From assembly GCA_037976565.1 (NCBI GenBank), contig CP137668.1, positions 32,412,264 through 32,476,263 of the forward strand: DNA of 64,000 nt, read 5' to 3'. The position numbers and the translations under genes are program-made. The number at the start of each line of letters is the position of its first letter. Positions within the stretch are counted from its first letter, which is position 1. The DNA is from Mesocentrotus franciscanus. Its lineage: Eukaryota; Echinodermata; Echinoidea; Camarodonta; Strongylocentrotidae. Under the pieces are notes generated by a model. The model did not search any database and had not been told where the DNA came from. It saw only the letters and a program-made list of their open reading frames with translations. Positions 21,790-34,500 of the stretch are shown here, piece after piece.

Positions 21790-23885
21790 TGCGATAATCA
21801 ATTCTAAGATCTTTTCTGGAGAGATAATCTGAACTCATGACAATCTCGATTTCTAGAAGATAACATTTAATTTGTTGCAGAATAAAGAGGTCTTTGTCCA
21901 TTTTCCACCTCGGGTTTCAATCAGCCTTAGCTCCCGATCATTCTACAATAGCCTTCATTATTCTCAACCCTCACACGTGTATACTGCTTTACATAAATCA
22001 TTTTAAATGCGCAAATCCAAAATCGCTACTCATTGTTATACCAAAATAGAGCTATGTAATTCAATAAAGTAAATCACCTATCAGATTTCTCTTTGACGCA
22101 ACCGAAATCACATCATTATCGGGTCGAAAATCAGTTATCGAATCGCAAAAAGGCGAGATGATTCTTTATGTCTATAGATAAGAAGACAAAATATCGTTGC
22201 AAATAGCGATATAAAACTAGTTTAACACCACCATCATCATGAAACGAAAGGTGTGTATGTTTTTGTCTGCATTTGACTCGTTTTCTTTGTCAATGCACAA
22301 AGCCAAGGATTTATGAGGCCGTAAAATGTCGTGACAGACTACAGAAGAGAGGAATGCATTGAGATCAGTGAATGATAATGGACTCATAAATCAAACATAC
22401 ACAGACAACCCCAGATGGGCGAACAGACAGATCTCAGATAAGGAGACCGACTATAATTCCTGAAATGTGTGAGGGCGCTAAAGCATTATTCGCAAGCGAA
22501 AAGTGATTTCGTTTACCATATTCAAGGGTCGTTTAGCTTGGGATAGATTTCTAAACCTTATTTTTCTCCCAGCGTGTAAGTGTAAGGTAAACAATTCAAA
22601 TGTACCCTTTCACTTGCTCTTAAAACGAACAAACAAGCAAACCCTCTAACCATGAAATTGATTATTGTCTCCTTGAAGCGGAGAAACTAACGTATCAGCA
22701 TTATACTGTTGTGTTTCATGCGAGGAGAAAAAAAGGCTTTGTTTTGTTGCCTAATATTTCATTTTCGTCTGGTTGTTCACTGAAATCTGCGGTGCCTAGG
22801 TCTGCATTATATTGTAGACCAACGCTCTGATCACATTCAAGAAAAGATTGCTTACAGCCAGCAGAGTGTCTCTGACACTATTAAACTACGAGCACCGGAA
22901 ATTTATTTTTCATGATCTAGAAACCAGGTCAAGGAAATTAATCTTATGTTTTTTTTTTACAACTATCATCCACCTCTTTCTTTGTTTTTTGTCGAATGAT
23001 TCTCATCATTTCATCCAAAATCACACAGAATCATAACCGTTGGATGGATAGATAAGTTTTCTCTATAAATGAGACACGAGTGAGATTCACTGCACCGTTT
23101 TCGCTTATCAGATCGGAAGCATCAATCCTTGTACAGTGGGACAATTTGACAGGCGCCATCTCTGTTAGCAGTTCAAACGGATATTTCTTATTTTTATTTG
23201 TGTACATTTCTATGTTTTCGTTTGCATTCTGCATAATTCCTCTGTCTTTTTGTTTCTCTTACATTCTAACAGATTTCATTGGATGATCGGGAAGGAGAAG
23301 GGGGGAGGGAGGAAATACACAATCTAGCAAACTTCAATTACACGAAAGACAAAATATACACAAATTGGCCTTTCTTTTTGTGCCCCCCCCCCTCCTCCGG
23401 CAAAATTTGTACGACTCTTTTATCTAAAAACTTAAACTTGAATCTTTTCTGTCCCACTTTATTTTATTTTCAGCGAATTTTGTAATAAGAAGGAACCAAC
23501 CTACAAGACATCTAAGATCTGTTGTTAGCTACGTATAGGAAAACCTAGAAAATCGGAGGGGGGGGGGGTGTGAAAAGTAGATAACAATTTGAAAACTGGT
23601 CAAGAAATAATAATTTTGTAATATTTAACTTGCGTGGATTCCTTTTTTATGTATGGATGTACATTTGGACCGTGGAGCAGATATCATCATAACTGTTCAT
23701 AGTACAGTAATTAAAAGAGAAATTATAAAAAAATAAAACAAAAATAGAATAAAGTTCTGGGGTCTCTGAATATTGTGATCATTAACTCGTTACATGCCAC
23801 ACAAGTAGTCTCCCTGTGCCACCATAGGTCCATGGTGTCACACTGTATTTATCATGGGATAGATATCCCAAAGGCTTCAAGATTA
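21790..23885. other. Non-coding stretch, nothing recognised
   Basis: AT-rich. A run of ten G lies near 23559-23568. Short frames at 22848-23286 on both strands show no domain. Confidence 0.35.
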
Positions 23886-23887
23886 TT

Positions 23888-24120
23888 TAAAGGGGAAGTC
23901 CACCCTGATACCAATTTGATTTTAATAGAAGCCGTAAAAGAAGAGAAACGGGTGAGTGGAAATTTGAGCAAAAACGCGATAAAAAAATTATGAATTTTTG
24001 AAGGTGTGATCTATCAATCAAACACAAATTGGCAACACTGTGACATATCTTGCGAGGTGCCTTCCATTTGCCCTTTACTAACAAAAAAATATATATATTT
24101 CCCATCAAGAAAATTTTCGA
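23888..24120 (+). repeat. Fragment of an AAAGGGGAAGTCCACCCT-type interspersed repeat
   Basis: Starts TTTAAAGGGGAAGTCCACCC and continues with TAGAAGCCGTAAAAGAAGAG and an A-rich body. From memory, similar AAAGGGGAAGTTCACCCT sequences recur in marine invertebrate genomes. The 3' end is unclear. Confidence 0.5.
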
Positions 24121-24439
24121 TCATACAATCAACCTAAATATAATTTTTTTTGGTATAAAACCCCTGTATGAAACAAATCTATTCCGTCATCGATAACAAA
24201 GAAAATGAAAGTTTACGAAATTTCCTGAATGAAATGACTCGATTAATCATGCTACGTATAGTATGTTTTTAGATTTCAATATTTCCATGTCTTTTCTTGA
24301 ACATGATCATCTCTTTCTTCTTTCTCTTTACTATCCTCATTTCACATTCCCCATCTCATTGTTTTCTATTTCTGTCATACAAATTTTCAATTTTCCAATC
24401 CTCTCTTCTCTGAATCACTCATCTCCTTTTCGTTTACCC

Positions 24440-24624
24440 CCTTTCTCTGTCCATCTCCCTGTTTTATAATTTTCCATTTCTGTCTTTAAATCTTTTCTCT
24501 CTCTCTCTCTCTCCTCTTCTCTTTTGTTTTCTCTTCCCAGTCATCTTCCCTGTCTCATTATTTTCTTTCCTTTACCCTTCCTTTCTGTCCATCTCCGTTT
24601 CTTAATTTTCCATTTCTGTCTTTA

Positions 24625-24660
<36 letters not shown>

Positions 24661-25270
24661 CTTTTCTCTTCCCAGTCATCTTCCCCGTCTCATTATTTCC
24701 TTTACTTTACCCCCTCTCTCTGTCCATCTCCCTGTTTCATAATTTTCCATTTCTGTCTTTAAATATTTTCTCTCTCTCTCTCCTCTTCTCTTCTTTTCTC
24801 TTCCCAGTCATCTTCCCTGTCTCATTATTTCCTTTACTTTACCCCCTCTCTCTGTCCATCTCCCTGTTTCATAATTTTCCATTTCTGTCTTTAAATCTTC
24901 TCTCTCTCTCTCTCTCTCTCCTCTTCTCTTCTTTTCTTTTCCCAGTCATTTTCCCTGTCTCATTATTTCCTTTACTTTACCCCCTCTCTCTGTCCATCTC
25001 CCCGTTTCATAATTTTCCATTTGTCTTTAAATCTTTTCTCTTTCTCTCTCTCTCTCCTCTTCTTTTCTCTTCCCAGTCATCTTCCGTCTCTTCTTTCCTT
25101 TCCTTTACCCCTTCTTTCTGTCCTCTCCGTTTCTTAATTTTCCATTTCTATCTTTAAATCTTTTTTTATTCTTTCTCTCTCTCTCTCGCTCTCTCTCCCC
25201 CTCTTCTCTTCTCCTCCCAGTCTTCTTCCCTCTCTCATTATTTCCTTTTCCGTCTCTCTATATATTTGTT
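24440..25270 (+). repeat. Minisatellite, about 135-bp period, with embedded (CT)n
   Basis: Six copies of TTTTCCATTTCTGTCTTTAA are placed with spacings of about 136, 137, 132, 138 and 125 bp from 24471 to 25142. Each is followed by a (CT)n run of variable length, then CTTCCCAGTCATCTTCCCTG, TTTACTTTACCCC and TCTGTCCATCTCCCTGTTTC. The whole array is pyrimidine-rich on the plus strand. It lies just beyond the predicted 3' end of the kinase gene. Confidence 0.9.
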
Positions 25271-25482
25271 TTCCCATTCTCTCTTTCCCTTTCTCTTTCT
25301 CTCTGTCCATGTCACAATTCCAGTGTCCTCATGCCTCTTTCATCGTTCCTTATCTCTCTCTAAAACTCTTGTCTCTAAATTTCCACCATCCATTCATTTT
25401 CATTGTTCTCAGTTCTTCAGGAAAGCAACTGCACACCAAAAAAATGTCAGCACTCAAGAAATTCCATCAAATTTTTTACAGT

Positions 25483-25488
25483 TTTATT
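25483..25488 (-). terminator. CDK14: Candidate poly(A) signal of the CDK14-like gene
   Basis: AATAAA on the minus strand is followed within about 45 bases by U/GU-rich sequence (TTTTTTTGGTGTG), the usual arrangement of signal, cleavage site and downstream element. The position just before the minisatellite is a sensible gene end. Confidence 0.4.
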
Positions 25489-26865
25489 TTACAAATGCAA
25501 AATAGATATATACACAATGTCCAAGACATTTCTTAATATTAATATTAAGATATCAAATCTTCAAAAAAGATATGGCCTGTTACCACCGTTACCACAGCCA
25601 TTAAATTCTAATGCTATACAGCTCATCATCTCTTTCATGCTTAAACCATATAAAAGTGATACAACAAATCCCTATTACAGGATCTTGTGTTCAACATAAT
25701 TAAAGTGTACCAATCACCCCAAAATAATGTTATTAGTTCCAAGTCGCAATACTTTCTTCAAAGTACGAGTTTCAAATATTACTTCTGTAAAGAGATTTTG
25801 CAAGTTAAATGCGCTTTCAGTTAACATAACAGTGCATGGCTTAGCCCATAAACAAGTGCATGAAGTTTTAGGAGGTTAATTTTATACACTCTGGATCTAA
25901 ACATTTCTTTAGGTACTTGGTACACTTTAAAATAGCCATGCATTAGTCTACCAGTGGTAACAAGCCCCTTCTCATTAGAAAGTCAAATGAAGAAAACAAA
26001 ATTTCAAAAAAAAGAAAGGTAAACAGATCATTAAAAATATAAGCGAATACAGAGTACTGTTAAGTTGAACAGAGTTGAAATATCATCTCTGGATTTTGTT
26101 CTATGAACTAATAAATAAGCTGAGATTATTTTAAAAAGAAGATGAAATAAAAAATTAAAATAATCAAAAACTACATCAGATGCCCAGCATCTAGATTCCA
26201 TTATATACTATTGCACTTATCCTTTCGATTTTTTTTTACACACATGAATATTTAAAGAAGCATTCAAATTTGATATTCTAATAATATGAATTATTCTGGA
26301 TTAAAGACAAACAAAATGAGACCAATTCTGAATGGCTAATTGTGTGAATCCTGAATTAAAGAAAATATTTGAGAAAATAAAATCGCACATAACTGCTCAG
26401 ATAGAATCACTTAAGCTTGATCACAAAATGCTTATAAAAATACCTGTGCAAACTTATGATTTGGTGTTATGGACACTTGCACATAGTCTTTTCTTCTTTT
26501 CATTTAGTTAAATTGTTTTAAACATAAAGTGTTAAATACACAAAATGTGGATGCTTCTATAAAAATAACTTTACTTTGAAAATAATAAATTAGGTATACT
26601 CAGTAGGAGAAATTCATTTGGCAATTGCAAATTTGACAACAAAATATATTTAGGCAACTTTTAAAATGGCATGAAATATAAATATGCTTTTCTTTTCCTA
26701 GACCCCAGACTAAAGGTGAATCTCTATCTACCTATAGTCACAACATTTAGCATCGCATGAAGAATATTACCGTAAACCAAAATCCTCTAATTTACTCTTT
26801 GATTCTTTCAATTCGTTAGGAAGTTTGTTCCAACCACTCTACATAAAGTACTGCCAATGAGATAT

Positions 26866-26942
26866 CGTCTGCTCTTAACCAGAAAGGCGTAAACTTTGTG
26901 TTAAAGTGTATGAGGACACGCCCTTCTGGCAATGAACAGACG
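26866..26942 (+). repeat. Dispersed hairpin repeat, copy 1
   Basis: The left arm CCAGAAAGGCGT and right arm ACGCCCTTCTGG pair. An outer stem CGTCTG (26866-26871) pairs with CAGACG (26937-26942). The loop region is AAACTTTGTGTTAAAGTGTA. It lies in the predicted kinase 3' UTR, antisense to the transcript in this orientation. Confidence 0.75.
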
Positions 26943-28483
26943 ATAAGTTAATTTCCATGAGATTTACAAGTATCTCAACATTCCTGCATAACTAATCTTC
27001 TCTCCCAAGTATTGACTCAAACAAGAAGACGCATATATCTCAATTACCTTACATCAACGTTGTATAAATTATCTTATACAAGGTTATTTACAACACAAAA
27101 ATATAGTGATACTCTTGATCTTTGATTTGCAATACAAATATCTTTGTTTTTTCAGTGTTCGGCTCTATAAAGGCCACTTGTAGAATTGAATTAAGAATAA
27201 CTATTCCTGACACAAAAATGTAGTAAAAATATCCACTGTCCTAAAGAGGTACGGTACATTCGCGAAACAGACATTTCAGTAGTAATCAAAATGACTGAGG
27301 ACTGAAAATTATTAAAATTCTGTCTATACATACATGTAAAACTTATTGATTGCAAACTTTTGTTCATTCCTATTATGTTCACAAATTCTAAAACATAATG
27401 CATATATTCAATTGATTCAATTGCTAAATTTCAAGTACAACATACAGATGCTTGATTCTTCTTCATAGCGATAATCTTGTCAATTTTTGCATAAAAATTT
27501 CATGATCCCATGTTCTTTGCATCAACAGGCAATAGATGACTAACAATTAAGCCAATTTTGAATTGAAATTCATAAACCTGAAATTAGATTTATCCAAAAA
27601 AAAGAACACAGATGTGTTTCTGTGTATTAGACAGAGGTAAAATATTTATGTAATCCACTTTATTCTGGCTTTGGTTTATGCGTGTCAGTAATACAGATAT
27701 TGAGGAGCAGTTTTATTGGTAAGTTTTTAACCTTATTTCATTAAAGCTGGTAGGTGTAAACCCATTTCAATTGCCACTGTGAATTGTGATTATCAATAAA
27801 ACTATCTATCACTCAACCCTTCCCAGTATATTTTGATGGCATATTCAACAATAAATGCAAAAGCAGTGGCTAAAATATACTGGGATATGGCTAGTAGGTT
27901 TAAATGATTATCTCATTTCCGACTCTCCAACTTCAAATGAAGCATTTGCATTCTACTTATCCCATTTCTAGCACAAATTGCAAAAAAAGAGAGATAAGAT
28001 AAATGCATCGGTTTATGGCTTTTTTAGACTTAAAAAATGGAGAAAACTTTTCACCACTGATTGATTTACTTCATAAGAAGCATAATTCAATCAAAATTAA
28101 ATGGAAATGAGCTGTTTTTTGTTCTTGATAGAAAACTCATTTCCACCAAATGGCAGATGTTGCTGGGGATTTCTTCTATCCAATCCCCACAAGTCTCTCT
28201 CGTGGCTTAGGATCTCTGTCGTCCAATCACAGATGGCCTCACATAAAAAGTTTCCTGGGCTAGTTCACCCATGCCATCAATATTGCATGATCCACTATAG
28301 GTCTTTGAAAGCACTTTCAACAGCCAATCAGCATGCTTCTTACATACATGTAGGCTTTACTTGCTTGGCCTTAAATGACCTCTTGCAGGACTTCTCTTCC
28401 ACAGGTTGAGAGCTGCTCTCTGATTGGTCCTAGATTGTCTCTATGGAATCAGAATTATTGGAATGTCCAATAGAGGAGGTTGT

Positions 28484-28548
28484 TCACTTGGAAAGTGTGT
28501 TCTTCTCTGGCTCTAGTTTTATTCCAGGCACATTGAAAACAGAAGCAC
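28484..28548 (-). CDS. CDK14: CDK14-like exon 10: C-terminal tail and stop
   Basis: After acceptor TATCTTCAG this exon completes a Gly codon and encodes [20 protein letters not shown], then TGA at 28484-28486. The (S/V)F.VP.(V/I)+L+PE stretch matches the tail of vertebrate CDK14/15, but the remaining C-terminus is shorter. Confidence 0.92.
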
Positions 28549-31500
28549 CTGAAGATAGAAAATGAAAGAGAGATAAGAATGGATTAATCCAATGATGAAT
28601 ATACTCATTTTTTCAATTCAGAAAAATAGGAAATGTGAATATATATCAACAGGCTTTCCTCAAGACTCTAATCATGAATAACATTTTCTTGTTATATTTC
28701 ATTCATTATCATAGCCATCCCTAAAAACTACTGCAACCACCACCACCATCATCATCACCATCATCATAGCCATCACTAAAAACACCACCACCACCACCAT
28801 CACCACCACCATCATCATCATCACCACCAGCACTGCCACCACCGTCACCACCAACACCACAAAACAACTAGATCTTACCAGGTGGGAGATCAAAGATCTT
28901 TGGTGGTAGATCCTTGAAGTAAGGACAACTCATTGCTTGCACTGTTGATATCCTCTTCCTTGGTTCCAACTGAAAATACAAATGAAAGGCAAAATATTTA
29001 AATTGAGCAATCAATTGATAGAATTCATACAATCATGTTACACTAATTCTAATTTCAAATTACAAAGAAAACACAGAGTATACATGTTGAAGTAACTTCT
29101 TACTTGTATTGAATCATTACATTCCTCTTTTACAGAAATGTTTCTACCCATGAAGGCTTTAAAGCCCACCAATATCTATCTTATTACTGCCTTGAACAAC
29201 CTTGAAACATCATATCTACAATACAGTGCAAAAATGAATGATTTGCCTATAACTGAAATATGTTCCTTCATGCCAGATTTTTAATTTCTACATCGTATAA
29301 GCACTTAAGTACATATTACATGTATAAGCAAAGTTACTCTGACTACTGCTAGGTCATAGTAAACACATATTCAACCTAGTAAACAGAATATTAAAAGTTC
29401 TAATTAAAATAATCCCCTAACTCACCTGTAGCATATCAGTCAAAAGGCTTTCTGCTCCAGGTATAAGTAGTATACTGTAAAACAAAGATGAAAGAAAGAT
29501 CAAAGATTAAAAGCATAATTCTATCATTCAAAAAATTACACAACACTTTCACAGTTTTTATGTAATTTCTATTTATTTGTAGTACAACAGTTGAGATAAC
29601 ATAAGACTAGTGATATATACAGTGTACTAAATAAGTACATCGCATGTAAACTAGAAGAACATCCATTCTCTTATGGATAATAAAACATTGAAGAGAATTG
29701 AAATTGAAAATAAAATCTTTCAATTTGTATATGATATAAATTATATGTTTAGGAACAAATTACTGATGAATATCAATGACATGAAACAAGAAACATTACA
29801 AAAATACATCCTGAAACCATGAAAACTTACCTTGGTAAGATTTCACATAAAAGCTTTGGCTTATGGAATCTACCCGCTGCCGCAACCTTGCTGTAGTTGG
29901 GTAATCTTGATACTCCATGCCACGTTTGTTCTGTTGGTGTTCCAAGAACCTGATGGGATGAAAGAGAAGAGAATATCGTTTCATAATCATTCACATAAAA
30001 TTTTAAAAGTTAAAATTACATCCAAGGCTGACTAATGCTGATTATCATTGCATCATAAAACCCGTTGAAGAATAGATTGAGTAATGCCATCACATTCATC
30101 ATTTTTTTAGCAAATAGTCAATACCTTCTAGTTTGTTCTGCTACATTTTTTTTCCTTTGAAACTTGACAGGATAGTATGCATTCATTCACAAAATTAAAC
30201 AAATACTTTTGTTCATATGATTTATTTCTTTGATTGTTCATCCTTTTGGCATCAGAAGTGATTTGATTCTACACTATGGATGGGTTTAAAGATACTATGT
30301 CCCTTTTGCAGCCAACATCAAATTCTGTAGAACTTTGCAGGAATTATGAATATGTCATGCATGTCCTATCTGTGAAATTTAAACGTTAGCAGTGTCATAA
30401 TATTCAAATTATGCAAGGAAACCTGTTTACTTGCTAGACTTCACTGTCAGACACTATTGAGTGACTGACTGGCTTTTTCATCTTTGGTAATAACATACAT
30501 AAAATGAGCTGTAAAGGGTACATGAGCATTTGTCTACATCAATAACCCACTTCTTGTAATGGCCAAAATTAAACTGATTGAATCTTTGCGCAGCATAAAA
30601 CGTACGACCATTCGGTACAATGGTCTGAAAATCAGACTATTACTTACTGGCTCTATAGCTCCTAAGTCGATTCGACAACTAATAGTCGTTATTTTCCCAC
30701 TTAAAGACATTTTCAAGCCCCCCTTTTTTTTAGTGAAGTTCTAAATTAGTATTGTCTTTCAAATACCGTTGGAATTTAACCTTTTCATTTTTTGGGCCTG
30801 CAAATGGGACATAGTACCTTTAACTAACTCTCTTTATCTCAGGCTAAGTATCAAACCAGCTAAGATTTACATGTAGGATATAGGTTACATACCTTGAAGA
30901 TCTTTTCCAGCTGATCGGTAGCATCCTTGAGACCAGGGAAGGCTGGCTGTCCCCACATCATCTCAAGAAAGATGCATCCTACACCCCTACAGAAATGACA
31001 ACAAATAAACAGCATGGTTATCATTTAGGGTCTAATTAGTTTGAGATGCAGTCATATTACTACCGGTAAACAGAATATTACTAAGAAATGGTGTGAAATT
31101 CATACGATAGCAGAGATTAATTTGCATTTAGAAAGGTTGTATATATGATAAATGGTGACGGTTGCTCCAAGGGTCATTTCCATCATATACAAAATGGTAA
31201 CCCTTTCAAAAATGCTTCTGCTATCTCTACAATTAGCATCAGAGTATTTGAAATCCTAGATATAAATGTTCTCCATTGGATACATTTTTCAGCCTGTCTT
31301 CCTTGACCACAAAGCAAAGGAAAAATATGACCAAATCCATTGAGTAACAGTCTGTAAACTTCCACTAGAACTTCCTCAAAACACAAACAACAGGTATTTG
31401 AGAGATAACATATATCCTCACCAAGTACAAAGAGGTATTCTAGAGAAAAAATGCATGCAAGTCTAGCCACTTCCTAGAGAAAGTTTCAACAACAGGGTCA

Positions 31501-34500
31501 TTAAAGGGAAGTACATTGGATAAACATCCTAAAAACATTCAGTCATGAATTATACCACGAAGACGTCCTAAACAACTTTGTCACTTGGAAAAGATTTATG
31601 CAGGGCTATATATTATGAGATTGGCTGTACGTCAAGTATAGTCCACCTCTTATTATCATCCGATTTTTCCTTATCTTTTTGCTACTCAATTTTAAAATTA
31701 ATACTACTTTGTCTTCCAGTGACATACTGACCCATATCATTTACGCTTGCACATGTTATCTAATGATGTGACTTTGGTCCCTAAAGAATGTGTGATAGAT
31801 TTGTAGATAACCACCTACGATTTCCCGTTAACCTACATGTGGCCGTTGTGTGTGGGATCAATGGTGTTGTTAAAAGGAAAGATAGCGAGTCGTAAAATAA
31901 CATCATAAGTGTATTAGTAATACATGTACAGATCTTGCATGGTGGCACAATGTAAATCTAGGATGAAGGCTATACAAGAGGTAGATCCGGAGGGGGGGGC
32001 ACAAATGCACATCTTATTGGGCTCCCTGCAGGAATTTAAGCTTTACAAAAAAGGCACCTAAAATGTGATAGCTTTTTGTTTACTTTGAGATGTCACTGCA
32101 AAAAATAATTGGAGAGTGCCTGCAAATATGATCACGCTTTGGTTGCTTGTCAGATATTTGTCAAACCTCAGCCTCCTCCGACCAGAGAAGCTAAGTCAAC
32201 ATATTTAGTCATTCTCACACAGTGTAAAATCCATCAAAACTTGCCCAAGACAGTTATACATTAACATTTAACAGCACTGTGAAATCTATCATTAATGAAC
32301 AATTTCTGTTCAAATGGAACACCTCAAACAATAATCTTTACACTTGTTATATCTGGCAGCTGACACCATTTGCTAGACTAATGACACAGTCATGTCAATT
32401 TTGGACTCTTCCACATTAATGTATAAAGGCTGTGTGACGTGACTGCAGGTGCAATGACATTGCAACATTAGTACTTCAGGTGAACTTGGAGCAGCTGGAG
32501 CAGCTAACATGGCTGACAACAACTGCCACTGACTCACAGCCTGTTCCCACTAAAGGAAAGTTGTACGAAAGTCGTTGAAAGAAACATCATAAAACGAATA
32601 ATCGCATAGCAAAGGGGCGTACAGACTGGATATTAACAAATTATACAAAGAAACTAGTTTTGAAGAGGGTGGTTGATAAGTCGGCTGCCCAATCATCAGT
32701 GCGTGCTCGGGAAAAGCCCCACCCAGTTATACAATTTTCATACAATACTTTCAGACAACAGTTGACCCTGATTCTTCATCAAATTTTGGTTCAAAATGAT
32801 GCCCAAACATACCTTTCGTTATCAGAGTCGTTATACGATGTTCAGACTCCAAAAAAAACTTTTCGTATTGCTATACAATTTTCAATACAATGATTTTTGG
32901 TTGGCTGAATGGGGGTGGGAGGGGGCTTTTCAACAAACTTAATAAAGAAAGGCAGGTGCAAGCATGTTGCTAGGGCCTCCCAAACAATGTGTCCTGTAAG
33001 ACAATATTGCCTAGGAGAGTCATGGCTGATAGGGCAATGCATCACGAGTATTAAGTGACAAGGAGGAGAAAGAGGGTAAAAAGGGGGCATTCACACTAGT
33101 AGATATTTATACGAAAGTCATAAAAGGATACGTTGTATAAACAAATATCATCGTATAGTCAAAGGGGTGGACCCACTGGAAAATTATCATATGAAGAACA
33201 CCACATATTTCTCCCTTGAGTGGTCTTTCTATACAGGTTTTACTGTATAGCTATGCAGTTTTCAAACTGTTATACAATGAATCTTGCTTGTCTGAATGAG
33301 GGGCAAGTGACAAGGGGAAGACAGAAAGGAGGAAATCGTTTGTCTCAAGGTGATACTACTCTTGTAGGTTTCAATTACATAAACCTTCCACATGGCCTCT
33401 CAAAAAGTACGTAGGTAGTGTCTGCGGGTTTCATCGGATTGACCACATGGCCTAGTCATTGCATTTCATCATCTCTCTATCATATTTCCATTTTTTCTTT
33501 TCTTTTTGTCTGCTGTGTTAACAGCCTAAGGTAGAGTATTGTCTGTTATTTTAAAGAACTGAATATGTTTAGCAGGATATGCTATATTATTCTTGGTATT
33601 GGTATGCTTATCATGTGTTAAAATCTTTCAGTATGATAGGGTTAGTTATCACATGATTTCTATATATTTAAATCTTTGAATAGATCCATTACATTAAACT
33701 AATACTTAAAAGACAAGACCATTGGAAATTATACAACATTTTTGTATCTGCTTATTGCTTCTCTGTTATTCCCCTAATTTGACAAGCTATTAAAGGTATT
33801 TTCATGGTTAGATTTGAATTATCATATTCCAGCAAGCATACAGCTTCTAGTTTTCAAATTTTCATATTCAAATAAAATAGATGAATATCGCAAAAGGCGA
33901 TTTTCCAAGCTTTCCACAGCAGGTACTGACTAGACGGAGTGGAGACATTTGTGGTTTGATCCCTGTTATCTCGAGGCCAAGTCAGTTTAAGGTGCCATCC
34001 CTTATCAAGCCTACAGTGATAGTCTCTGACTCCTTCAATTTTAAATATTGGCTTTGATATGCCACCCCCAAAGCCATGAGCTCATCGAGTACTTTTCCAC
34101 AGGCCAGGGGTCTTTCAGTACATTCAACAAAACCAAGGATTTAATAAGAATATGTTTTCTTTCTCTTGCAGTTCTCAACTGGCTTTTCATTGTGTTGAAT
34201 TTCTATGAAAGAACAAGCCACTGTGTGGATATGTCTTACACCAAATTACTACTTTTGTTCTGAAAGACCCTTAACAAAATTATATTTCTAATCCATCAAA
34301 GTATTAGAAATACAAGAAATACAACAATTGACTATAATGTACATCTATATATATTCTATGGTCATACTTGTAATGTATGTTCAATTGAATACATAATTGT
34401 ACGTTTTATCAAAACTTTGTGACAAAAAGTCACAATTATAACTATTGCTATATGCTGAATGTGTGCTATGTTGGTGGTACAAGAGAACTGTTCCATTAAA

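Larger units (their letters stand above)
25465..28483 (-). other. CDK14: Predicted 3' UTR of the CDK14-like gene
   Basis: From the stop codon at 28484-28486 to the first convincing poly(A) context is about 3 kb of AT-rich, frame-poor DNA. It contains one copy of the dispersed hairpin repeat (26866-26942). CCAAT or ATTGG pentamers cluster at 28178-28430. Several earlier AATAAA hexamers exist on the minus strand, so shorter forms are possible. Confidence 0.4.

Noticed and set aside
21235..21901. Long minus-strand open frames (188 and 167 codons)
   Set aside because: They are read from a polypurine/polypyrimidine tract and consist of Pro/Ser/Phe/Leu low complexity in two overlapping frames; no domain or start context.
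24440..25270. CRISPR-like array (regular repeats with variable spacers)
   Set aside because: The units are about 135 bp, repeats and spacers are not separable, the variable part is (CT)n, and the genome is eukaryotic.
28699..28893. Met/Val-rich minus-strand frame
   Set aside because: Translation of the (CAC/CAT)n tract in the last kinase intron and partly of exon 9 in the wrong frame.
33890..34040. Another tRNA-derived SINE
   Set aside because: Only a weak B-box-like GGTTTGATCCC and no convincing A box or tail.
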